A DNA stretch of 7,600 nt, taken from contig JAGOBX010000160.1 in the NCBI GenBank assembly GCA_017999075.1, positions 1 to 7,600 on the forward strand. Reading direction: 5' to 3'. Of the stretch, positions 1-6,510 are shown in pieces (position 1 is the first letter of the stretch; every line of letters begins with the position of its first letter). This stretch comes from JAGOBX01 sp017999075 [NCBI: Candidatus Babelota bacterium] (GTDB lineage: Bacteria; JAGOBX01). Made by a program: the position numbers and the translations under genes. A model generated the notes under the pieces. It was not told the DNA's origin. It did no database searches and worked only from the letters and a program-made list of their open reading frames with translations.

Positions 1-1
1 C

Positions 2-322
2 ATCCAAAAAAAAATTACATTGCTGATTTCAATAATTATTACTATATTATGGACGACAAAATTTATAATAAAATCAAAATTAAATTCGCGCCGATTATGG
101 ATTTATTCAGCAATTACAACTATTGCATTCCTTATATCTATAGGATACATATGGTATCTTTCAATAAATTATACGCATTATACTGGCGCGGAATATAAAC
201 CCATAACCGATAAAAAAGCTTTGCAAAGCGAAATATCTAATTATATAGAGAATTCTTTAATTATTCAAAATATCCTTTTGATAAACAAAATCCTGGCTGC
301 GAATCTGGCCAAAAGATATTAA
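2..322 (+). pseudogene. 5' fragment of a broken membrane-protein gene (two TM helices; continues left of window)
   Basis: The frame is open from base 2, so the gene probably starts outside the window; the first possible in-window start is a TTG at 20 with no ribosome binding site. Seen: two hydrophobic segments, about 23-70 and 101-166, separated by a basic loop (KSKLNSRR), then a short polar stretch. The frame ends at TAA 320-322, but its last ~20 codons are probably out of frame. From about 253 the neighbouring frame reads FFNYSKYPFDKQN, a channel-type Pro-loop, and this joins the downstream fragment. I infer that the true product changed frame between 241 and 259, most likely through loss of one base in a T-rich stretch. 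Only about 35 codons separate the second helix from the Pro-loop, far fewer than a complete ligand-binding domain needs, so an internal deletion is also likely. It could instead be an unrelated small membrane protein. Confidence 0.5.
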
Positions 323-941
323 CCTGAATGTAATACGCTCTCCTGATCTTGATTCATATAAACTTATTCTCCCAAAGAGCTGTCCTGGTATTGATGAGGA
401 TATTGTGCTTGATGCTATTATTATTACATCATCTTCATTCAGTTTTAAAAAAAATAGTTATAATACCAATTTTGGCAGTGATAAGTTCGGTGTAAAAACC
501 GATTTCCCTGAACTATATTTTGATATCATACTTGAACGTGATTTCTGGGGAGCAATAACATCAAGGTTTATTCCGATAAGTGTTATATTTACCATTCTTT
601 TCTTTGTTATAATGAACGGCACTACAAACGAATCAATAAGAGGCAAGCGAGGGTTTACTGTGGTAACCGTACTTGGAGTCTGCGCATCAATGCTTTTTAT
701 AACGGTTTCAGAACAAATACAAATCCGTAATTTATTAAAATCATCAAATATAATATATCTTGAATATTTTTATTTTATCATATATCTGCTGATATTATAT
801 ATTGCTACAAATACCATATTGTTTGTCAATAATATTCAAATAAAAATAATTCAATATGCTGATAATTTAATCCCCAAGCTGTTGTACTGGCCCATTGTCA
901 CAGGGATTATTTTAATAATCACTGTTTTCGTGTTTTATTGA
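241..941 (+). pseudogene. Pentameric ligand-gated ion channel-like protein, C-terminal part, frameshifted
   Basis: Two frames make up this piece. Bases 253-291 read FFNYSKYPFDKQN. After a one-base shift at 292-293, bases 294-941 read WLRIWPKD, then the rest in one frame to TGA/TAG-free TM4 and a stop at 939-941. Landmarks: YPFDKQN at 271-291 matches the Cys-loop/Pro-loop signature (Y/FPFDxQ) of pLGICs; SYNTNFG follows near 456; FPELYF leads into helix M1 (about 555-614, with R and P in SRFIP, as in the pLGIC pre-M1/M1 region). M2 is about 657-710, M3 about 753-827 (preceded by YLEYFYF) and M4 about 879-935. Four helices after a beta-sandwich is the pLGIC layout, and such channels are known from bacteria, some with extra N-terminal domains. 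A GTG at 405 would allow a 178-residue C-terminal product, but it has no Shine-Dalgarno and starts mid-domain. Last 30 bases overlap lipA. Ligand and ion unknown. Confidence 0.6.
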
Positions 942-1832
942 TTGGGATTTTATTTTTAAAAACGATTCGAATGATTTATATGAACTCCTAACAAACGGTC
1001 CTGATTCAACAACTTTTATTTTTTTTGTTTCTGCATAATTTTTATATTCTAAAAATTTATGTTCATCAATATATTTTTTCACAGGATAGTGTTTCAACGA
1101 CGGCTGAAGATATTGACCGATAGTCAGTATATCAATTCCTGTATCTGAAATAATATCTATTAATTTCAGCGCTTCTTCTTCACTTTCTCCAAGCCCTAAC
1201 ATAAATCCTGTTTTTGAAACAACCACATTATTTATTTTTTTTATTGTTTCAAGGATGCGTATTGTTCTGTTAAAATCCGAATCAGGTCTTATCTCAGGAT
1301 ACAGCCTTTCAATCATTTCTATATTATGATTTATTACGGCCGGAGATGCTTCAATAATTTTTTTTAAAAGTTCGATATTTCCGAATAAATCAGGAATCAG
1401 TAATTCTGTTTTAATTCCTATATTGTTCAGCATATCTGTTAATTTTATAAAATACTCCACACCCATATTTTTCATATCATCCCGCGTAACAGAAGTTACA
1501 GTTACATACTTATATCCGTATTCCTTAACAAATTCTACAATTTTATTTATTTCATCATCAAATACAAATTTTACAGGCACGCCTTTTTTGACATTACAAA
1601 ATCCGCATCTGCGCGAACATATATCTCCAAGAATCATAAAAGTAGCTGTTTTACTATTATAGCACTCGCTGATATTCGGGCATAACGCTGATTTGCACAC
1701 AGTATTCAAACAAAGCGAATTTACTTTTGAATTTAATTTCACTCCTGTTTCAGCAATCCTTATTTTTTTTTTTAACCATTCAGGTTTTCGCAAAAAATCT
1801 TTATTGCTCATTTTTTTTCTTGTTGGATTCAT
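912..1832 (-). CDS. lipA: Lipoyl synthase (radical SAM, [4Fe-4S])
   Basis: LipA inserts two sulfur atoms at C6 and C8 of protein-bound octanoyl chains, making the lipoyl cofactor of 2-oxoacid dehydrogenases and the glycine cleavage H protein, in the cytoplasm. Seen: the auxiliary-cluster cysteines C46-x4-C51-x5-C57 within VCKSALCPNISEC, then TATFMILGDIC and the radical-SAM cluster C72-x3-C76-x2-C79 (CSRRCGFC). Further on are the usual NHN(I/L)E, GLGE and TIGQYLQPS motifs. Near the C-terminus is RSSY (282-285), whose serine ligates the auxiliary cluster in this family. At 306 residues it is full length. C41 is an extra cysteine just before the cluster. Start: ATG 1832 gives the longest form; ATG 1811 (MSNKDFLRKPEW) would also resemble typical short LipA N-termini. 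Neither has a clear Shine-Dalgarno, so translational coupling to the overlapping upstream gene is likely. No lipB (octanoyltransferase) or lplA is in the window. The stop lies inside the end of the convergent channel-like gene. Confidence 0.95.
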   Translation of the reverse strand: MNPTRKKMSNKDFLRKPEWLKKKIRIAETGVKLNSKVNSLCLNTVCKSALCPNISECYNSKTATFMILGDICSRRCGFCNVKKGVPVKFVFDDEINKIVEFVKEYGYKYVTVTSVTRDDMKNMGVEYFIKLTDMLNNIGIKTELLIPDLFGNIELLKKIIEASPAVINHNIEMIERLYPEIRPDSDFNRTIRILETIKKINNVVVSKTGFMLGLGESEEEALKLIDIISDTGIDILTIGQYLQPSLKHYPVKKYIDEHKFLEYKNYAETKKIKVVESGPFVRSSYKSFESFLKIKSQSIKHENSDY

Positions 1833-2517
1833 AAATATATTGAAAATTCTTTAATAATTTTACTAATTCAGAAGTCACATTTTTGGTAGTATCCAAATCT
1901 TTATCTAAAACAGAATTGCGCAAATTTTCCAGATTTATTTTAAAATATTTTAATAAAAACATGTTAAAAGGATTTGACAATTTTTTTTTATTGAACCTTT
2001 CAACAACAACGCCGTAAAAATCAATCATTTCATTTACTTCAGCAATCATATAATCCCAATTTTTTTTCAGAATATAATTCTGAAACTGATTCAAATCTAT
2101 AATAAAATAATTTATTTCCGGAGAATCAGTTATCTCAAAATTATTATAACATTCATACAAAGTTTTAATTAAATTATTAAATTCTATTTCTGCCTTGTTT
2201 TCATAATTGTTATTCAATAATTTTATTTTCAAAGAATCAGCAGAAGTTTTAAGTTTTATTTTAAGATCAGATGATAAAATGCCTTTTTCAATAATTCCGT
2301 TAATTTTATCGTTTATATTCATAAAAATGGCAAAACTTTTATCCAATGAATTCTGCCTCAAATAATCCTGAAACTGATTTTCATATAAAATTATTATTGC
2401 TATATCCGATAAAACTCTCTGAGTTTCAAGGTTAACGCAACTTACCCGTATTTCAAAAATAAAAATAATATAAACTATTATTAACACATATTTAATTTTA
2501 TTGAAATTCAAATTCAT
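1801..2517 (-). CDS. Exported helical protein of two diverged tandem repeats, function unknown
   Basis: I do not recognise this 238-residue protein. Residues 8-21 are a hydrophobic stretch behind a Lys/Asn-rich start, which reads as a signal peptide or single membrane anchor, so the rest should lie outside the cytoplasm. RVSC at 24-27 is not a good lipobox. The mature part looks almost wholly alpha-helical and contains an internal duplication: IIILYENQFQDYL at 41-53 corresponds to FIIDLNQFQNYI at 138-149, and the following helices keep similar spacing, giving a unit of about 96 residues. The tail is charged (SNKKKNEQ). There is no CxxCH haem motif and no catalytic signature. Base use is very A/T-rich, with long runs of Asn and Lys codons. 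It overlaps lipA by 11 or 32 bases depending on the lipA start, so the two are probably one operon behind the promoter at 2578-2606. ATG 2517 has no evident Shine-Dalgarno. A role tied to lipoylation is not supported by the sequence. Confidence 0.75.
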   Translation of the reverse strand: MNLNFNKIKYVLIIVYIIFIFEIRVSCVNLETQRVLSDIAIIILYENQFQDYLRQNSLDKSFAIFMNINDKINGIIEKGILSSDLKIKLKTSADSLKIKLLNNNYENKAEIEFNNLIKTLYECYNNFEITDSPEINYFIIDLNQFQNYILKKNWDYMIAEVNEMIDFYGVVVERFNKKKLSNPFNMFLLKYFKINLENLRNSVLDKDLDTTKNVTSELVKLLKNFQYIYESNKKKNEQ

Positions 2518-2577
2518 AGTTTATATCAATATCAATTTTAAAACACACCAAATTAAGAACTTCTGCCCTAAAACAAA

Positions 2578-2606
2578 ATAATACCTTGTTTTCTCTCAAT
2601 TATCAA
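2578..2606 (-). promoter_or_regulatory. Sigma70-like promoter for the exported repeat protein and lipA
   Basis: On the minus strand TTGATA (2601-2606) and TATTAT (2578-2583) are separated by exactly 17 bases, with 5/6 matches to the -35 consensus and 5/6 to the -10. Transcription would start near 2571, giving a leader of about 50 bases before the ATG at 2517. The intergenic DNA is so AT-rich that -10-like hexamers are common by chance; the support here comes from the paired elements at ideal spacing and the position. Confidence 0.5.
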
Positions 2607-2624
2607 GGATATTATTGTATATTT

Positions 2625-2652
2625 TAAAATTTTACAAAAAAATAAAATTTTC
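2625..2652. promoter_or_regulatory. Pair of palindromic TAAAATTTT sites between divergent promoters (possible operator)
   Basis: TAAAATTTTA (2625-2634) is a perfect 10-base palindrome. TAAAATTTTC (2643-2652) repeats nine of its ten bases exactly 18 bases further on. Read together they are also a 9-base inverted repeat (2626-2634 and 2643-2651) with an 8-base A-rich spacer. The second site ends just before the -35 of the receptor promoter (2654), and both sites lie upstream of the opposite-facing promoter. A dimeric regulator or bent A-tract DNA would fit the position. In DNA this rich in A and T, chance is a real alternative. Confidence 0.3.
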
Positions 2653-2653
2653 T

Positions 2654-2681
2654 TTGACAAACAATATATAATAACTATCAT
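2654..2681 (+). promoter_or_regulatory. Sigma70-like promoter for the TonB-dependent receptor
   Basis: A perfect -35 TTGACA (2654-2659) is followed after 16 bases by TATCAT (2676-2681), a 5/6 match to TATAAT. The start of transcription would fall near 2688, leaving a leader of about 70 bases before the ATG at 2758. That is too short for a cobalamin riboswitch, a common control element of TonB receptors. The -10 lies inside a 19-base stretch (2667-2685) matching 12 of 19 positions of the classical Fur box. Confidence 0.6.
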
Positions 2682-2740
2682 AAATATATTAATACAATAA
2701 ACAATCATATTTGATTTATTTATAATTTAAATGCTTGGAT

Positions 2741-2757
2741 AAAATCCGGAGGATTTT
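2741..2757 (+). promoter_or_regulatory. Shine-Dalgarno within a 7-bp hairpin directly before the receptor start
   Basis: The ribosome binding site GGAGG (2748-2752) sits 5 bases before ATG 2758 and fixes that start. It lies inside a perfect inverted repeat: AAAATCC (2741-2747), loop GGA, GGATTTT (2751-2757), ending on the base before the ATG. The loop holds the first three bases of the Shine-Dalgarno and the stem its last two. A GGAT at 2737-2740 could pair with ATCC (2744-2747) instead, so two small alternative structures are possible. Most stem pairs are A-U, so it would be weak, more likely tuning initiation than blocking it. Confidence 0.5.
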
Positions 2758-4872
2758 ATGAAAAAATCACTATTTTTGTTTTTCATCCTTTTTTTTATAT
2801 TAGGTCATACACAAATTTTTGCGGAATCCGATATATCGTTAAAATCTCTTGAAGAGCTTATGGACATACAGGTAATTACTTCTTCTAAAGTACTTCAGCC
2901 TCTTTCAAAAACTCCGGCAACGGTTATAGTTTTAACTGACGAACAAATCAGACAGCGCGGTTATCAATGCCTTGACGATATCATAAATGATCTCCCTGGT
3001 TTTGATATGGTTAATGTATGGGGAACATGGCCTCTTCAATGGGCGCAGAGAGGAAATTACGGCGATGAAAATAAGAGAACATTATTTCTTGTTGATGGAA
3101 TACTGGAAAACAATCTTATGGAAGGATCTGTTCTTGGAGGTCAGCAGTATTCTCTTCATAATATAAAACAAATTGAAATTTTATATGGTCCTGCTTCAGC
3201 CCTTTACGGAGCTAACGCTTTCGGAGGAGTAATTAATCTTATCACAAAAAATGGTTCTGATATAAATGGAAATAAGGTTGAAGTCGGTTATGGTTCATGG
3301 AACACAAGATATTTAAAACTGCTGTCAGGATATGAATTCAATGATTTTTCATATTCGCTTTCTTTCAGTATATTTTCTTCCGAAGGTCCGGTATTTTCAG
3401 AACGTCATCCTGAATATGATAACAGTTACATAGACGGGGCAAAATCAATATTAGGACGTGTAAAATTCAAGCACATAAAATTCGGATTTAACTTTTTTGA
3501 CAGACCAATGGGCGAAGGAACATTCGGAAATGCTCCTACAGACGCATACGGGTTGCAGCCGTATGGTTATAATAACGAAAGCGCCGGCGGAAACATGGAT
3601 GGTAAAATGGGACAGACCGGCAAAGTAACGAAATGGGAACCTAAAAATACAACAATATTTTTAACTGCTGATAATAAAATAAACGAAAATCTCGATTTCA
3701 AATTTACAGTATCATTAAGAAACACTAAACTAGACGGTTTCGAAGATCAGTTTTATGATACAAGCTGGGGATTGGCAGGCGAAACTTCAGGTTTCTACAA
3801 ACAATATTATTCACACAATTCTCTTACTGCAGGAGCAGAATTTCAATTAAATTATATAATTAATGAATATAAAAACATAATATTCGGGTTACAGTACGAT
3901 AACAGTATCATTTCAAAAAATTACATTCAGGGAGATGTTTACGCTTCAACTCTTATCGGAGGAATAGATTCATTTTTTGAAGATGTTTCTGAAATCAAAT
4001 CTAAAATTCCATATATAGGAGCAACCAACTATGCATGTTATTTACAATATGAACACATTCCTGAATCTTATAGCAATATAAAGATTACATCAGGTCTAAG
4101 ATATGACTATAATTCATTTTATGAATCTGTATTGACTCCAAGAATAGGGCTGGTATTAGCCGCATCAAAAAAAATAAATATAAAAGCCTTTTATGGAGAA
4201 GCTTTTAGATCCCCAAATAATTTCGAGATGTATTCTACATCAAATGTAAGAATATTAAATCCTGATTTAAAACCTGAAAAAGAAAAATCTTGCGAAGTGG
4301 TACTGGCATATACTCCACTGACGAATCTTACAGCAGAATGCAATATATTTTATAACAAATTTGAAGATCTTATTATTTCAAATGTTGATATCGGCGGCGG
4401 CAAAAAACAAAATAAAAATGCTGGGGAAGCAAGAGTAACAGGAATTGAATTAAAATCAAGATACAACACAAAATATAACATTTTTGAATTTAATTATACA
4501 TACCAGAACCCAAAAAATATTACTGAAGATATTCAGATAGCAAATACAGCTAAAAATAAATTTAATTTGATTGTTACATCAACTTATATTCCTTATATTA
4601 ACAGTTCAATCACGGCAAATTACGTTGGAAAAAGATCCGTTATTTCCACAAATCCAAGAAATGGGGTGGAGGGATATATTAATTTTGATTTAACTTTTAC
4701 AGATAAAAAAAGATTTTTTAAAGATAAACTCGGTTTTATGCTGAAAATAAACAATCTGTTTGATACTGACTATGACGATCCAGGAATGAGATCAGCTTCA
4801 GGCGGCTATTACAGTACAACTCATCCTCAGCCAGGAAGAAATTTTCTTGCCAGCTTGAATGTTCAGTTTTAA
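2758..4872 (+). CDS. TonB-dependent outer-membrane receptor
   Basis: A 704-residue outer-membrane receptor that should import a scarce ligand (a siderophore, cobalamin, haem or similar; the substrate cannot be read from the sequence) using energy passed by TonB-ExbB-ExbD. Residues 1-22 are a signal peptide (MKK, Phe/Leu/Ile core, cleavage after IFA). SLEELMDIQVITSSK at 30-44 is the N-terminal signature common in this receptor class and serves as TonB-box region. The plug domain follows (about 48-165), with TPATVIVLT, LPGFD, RTLFLVDG, IEILYGPASALYGANAFGGVINLITK. The remainder is a beta barrel with alternating strands, including AFRSPNNFEMY and the closing segment HPQPGRNFLASLNVQF with the terminal Phe typical of barrel insertion. 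Length is normal for BtuB/FepA-like receptors. Start chosen by GGAGG 5 bases upstream. No tonB, exbBD, binding protein or ABC transporter is present nearby, so it appears as a solo receptor. It ends one base from the convergent response regulator. Confidence 0.93.
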   Translation: MKKSLFLFFILFFILGHTQIFAESDISLKSLEELMDIQVITSSKVLQPLSKTPATVIVLTDEQIRQRGYQCLDDIINDLPGFDMVNVWGTWPLQWAQRGNYGDENKRTLFLVDGILENNLMEGSVLGGQQYSLHNIKQIEILYGPASALYGANAFGGVINLITKNGSDINGNKVEVGYGSWNTRYLKLLSGYEFNDFSYSLSFSIFSSEGPVFSERHPEYDNSYIDGAKSILGRVKFKHIKFGFNFFDRPMGEGTFGNAPTDAYGLQPYGYNNESAGGNMDGKMGQTGKVTKWEPKNTTIFLTADNKINENLDFKFTVSLRNTKLDGFEDQFYDTSWGLAGETSGFYKQYYSHNSLTAGAEFQLNYIINEYKNIIFGLQYDNSIISKNYIQGDVYASTLIGGIDSFFEDVSEIKSKIPYIGATNYACYLQYEHIPESYSNIKITSGLRYDYNSFYESVLTPRIGLVLAASKKINIKAFYGEAFRSPNNFEMYSTSNVRILNPDLKPEKEKSCEVVLAYTPLTNLTAECNIFYNKFEDLIISNVDIGGGKKQNKNAGEARVTGIELKSRYNTKYNIFEFNYTYQNPKNITEDIQIANTAKNKFNLIVTSTYIPYINSSITANYVGKRSVISTNPRNGVEGYINFDLTFTDKKRFFKDKLGFMLKINNLFDTDYDDPGMRSASGGYYSTTHPQPGRNFLASLNVQF

Positions 4873-4873
4873 T

Positions 4874-6421
4874 TTAATCAAGATATAAGTTTCTGATTCT
4901 CAAGAATTCTTCTATATTTTTTACAAAAACATCTACTAATTGAGGATCAAAATGTTTCCCTTTCTGGTCTTTTATATATTCAACAGCTTTATCCACCGGC
5001 CAAGCGCTTCTGTAAACCCGGTCTGATGTTACAGCATCAAAGACATCAGCTAAAGATGTTATCCTCGCATTGATATCAATTTCAGTTCCTTTAAGTTTAT
5101 TCGGATATCCTGTCCCATCGTATTTTTCCTGATGCTGAAGAGCTATAATTGCAGCTTCTCTGAAAATCATTTTATCCGCATTTTTAAGGATGGAATGACC
5201 TATTTTGGAGTGGGTTTTCATTATCTCATATTCATCAGGAGTAAGCTTGTCAGGTTTAAGAAGTATATGATCAGGAATACTGATTTTTCCAACGTCATGC
5301 ATAATGGAAGCATACCACAATACATCTGCTTCCCTTTCATTCATTCCATAAAGAAGAGCAAGCATTTTAGTGTATTCCGCAACTCTTTTCACATGATTTC
5401 CTGTTTCTCCAGAACGGGCCTCAACTGTTTCTCCCAAAGTAATTATTATGTCTTTTTGAACTTCTTCAAGCTGCTGACTAAGGTTTAGATTATCGTATGC
5501 AATTGAAACATTGGCGCAGAATATATCTATCAGCCGTTTTTCCCATTCTGTAAGTTTTCTATTAGTCTCAAAAAAAACCACGTTATCTGAATTAAACTCG
5601 CTTTTAAAATATCCTATGTAATACTTATCAAAAAACTCACTTTTCCTCTGTTCAATAGATTGGCATAATTTCTGATAAATATCAGAAGTTAACGCTGTTT
5701 TGAGTGGCATATTTATTTGTTTTTCAAAATTACCTGTTCCTGCAAGAATAATAAAATCTTTCCCGTTATTATCTTTAGTTGCAGCAAAAGCCGATGCGTG
5801 GCCGTAAAGAGCATTTTTTTTCAAGTCAAGCAAAGATATCAATTGCGTCAGCATTCCGTATGAAAATTGACGCATAGAATGCATAACAAATATATTTTTT
5901 GAAGCATCAATAATTTTTTCAAGTCCTTGCCTGTTCAAATCTATTATCAAAAGATCATTATATGATCTGAGCGCTGAAATTATAGTCGTAAATAATTTTC
6001 TGGAAGTCAGTTCTGTTTTACATTTATAATCATTAATATCATAATTTACAATTATTGTTTCTTCAGGAGCCTGCCCGGGCTGACCCGTACGCAAAATAAT
6101 ACGCGTTAAAAGATTCTTAAGATCTTCCCTTATGAATTTTACAAGAACAAGACCGGCATCATCTGATTCCATCACCACATCAAGAAGAATTATTGCAAAA
6201 TCAGGTATATTGGAAAGAAGAGATTTTGCTTCAGAAGCAGAATACGCGCTGAAAAATTCAAGTTTTCTGTTGTTAAAAACAACTTCAGAAAGAACTATTT
6301 TAGTAATATTATGTACTTCAGACTCATCATCAACAATAAGTATTTTCCATGTGTCGTCATGAATAAAATCATCAATATTCTGGTTTTCATCTGCAAATAT
6401 CAAATCATCTTTTTCAGACAT
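4874..6421 (-). CDS. Response regulator REC-DUF3369-HD-GYP, probable cyclic-di-GMP phosphodiesterase
   Basis: A 515-residue cytoplasmic regulator. Residues 25-140 form a receiver domain: acidic pair D31-D32, phospho-acceptor D81 (LLDVVM), T112 and K133 (DYKCKTEL). Residues about 165-320 match DUF3369, the GAF-like middle domain of this architecture. Residues 325-510 are HD-GYP, a class that hydrolyses cyclic-di-GMP: E339-x3-H343, the HD pair H375-D376 (MHDVGKI), K379, H404, then H430-Q431-E432 followed by DGTGYP (435-440), and D459. The second His of the usual HHE motif is Gln (codon CAG); because that His is a metal ligand in characterised members, activity or metal content may differ. All other key residues are present, so I expect a folded domain. 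ATG 6421 is preceded by GAGG seven bases upstream. The gene lies 89 bases behind the kinase on the same strand, and its receiver is probably phosphorylated by it. Its 3' end is one base from the convergent receptor. Confidence 0.93.
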   Translation of the reverse strand: MSEKDDLIFADENQNIDDFIHDDTWKILIVDDESEVHNITKIVLSEVVFNNRKLEFFSAYSASEAKSLLSNIPDFAIILLDVVMESDDAGLVLVKFIREDLKNLLTRIILRTGQPGQAPEETIIVNYDINDYKCKTELTSRKLFTTIISALRSYNDLLIIDLNRQGLEKIIDASKNIFVMHSMRQFSYGMLTQLISLLDLKKNALYGHASAFAATKDNNGKDFIILAGTGNFEKQINMPLKTALTSDIYQKLCQSIEQRKSEFFDKYYIGYFKSEFNSDNVVFFETNRKLTEWEKRLIDIFCANVSIAYDNLNLSQQLEEVQKDIIITLGETVEARSGETGNHVKRVAEYTKMLALLYGMNEREADVLWYASIMHDVGKISIPDHILLKPDKLTPDEYEIMKTHSKIGHSILKNADKMIFREAAIIALQHQEKYDGTGYPNKLKGTEIDINARITSLADVFDAVTSDRVYRSAWPVDKAVEYIKDQKGKHFDPQLVDVFVKNIEEFLRIRNLYLD

Positions 6422-6426
6422 TCAAA

Positions 6427-6432
6427 CACCTC
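6427..6432 (-). promoter_or_regulatory. Ribosome binding site of the response regulator
   Basis: On the minus strand GAGGTG precedes ATG 6421, with seven bases between GAGG and the ATG. This fixes the start despite the 24-residue acidic stretch ahead of the receiver domain. The 89-base gap to the kinase shows no convincing terminator hairpin, so co-transcription with the kinase is the simplest reading. Confidence 0.6.
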
Positions 6433-6510
6433 AAAATAAATTTGTAAAACAAACACAAAAATATTAGTCTTATAAAAGTATGCTGTGAATTCATTTATAA
6501 CGCCGCATTT

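Noticed and set aside
458-646. Minus-strand open frame opposite the channel-like gene
   Set aside because: It lies opposite the conserved SYNTNFG/FPELYF/M1 region, has no ribosome binding site and no recognisable motif; treated as a shadow.
2437-2448. Lipoprotein signal (RVSC) in the exported repeat protein
   Set aside because: The -3 position is Arg rather than Leu/Val/Ile and the hydrophobic core ends several residues earlier, so lipid attachment is not supported.
2688-2757. Cobalamin or other large riboswitch before the TonB receptor
   Set aside because: The predicted leader is only about 70 bases and holds no B12-box-like or long-stem structure; only the small Shine-Dalgarno hairpin is visible.
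4902-4911. Palindrome AAGAATTCTT near the end of the regulator as a shared terminator
   Set aside because: It is a loopless, AT-rich 10-base palindrome inside coding sequence, without a GC-rich stem or a following T run in the right place.
5132-5488. Plus-strand open frame opposite the HD-GYP domain, and similar ones at 6132-6362, 7073-7309 and 1423-1662
   Set aside because: Each is antisense to strongly conserved domains (HD-GYP, REC, HisKA, LipA) and has no independent coding sign.
6433-6510. Separate promoter for the response regulator in the gap behind the kinase
   Set aside because: TATAAG-like hexamers occur on the minus strand, but none has a convincing -35 at 16-18 bases.
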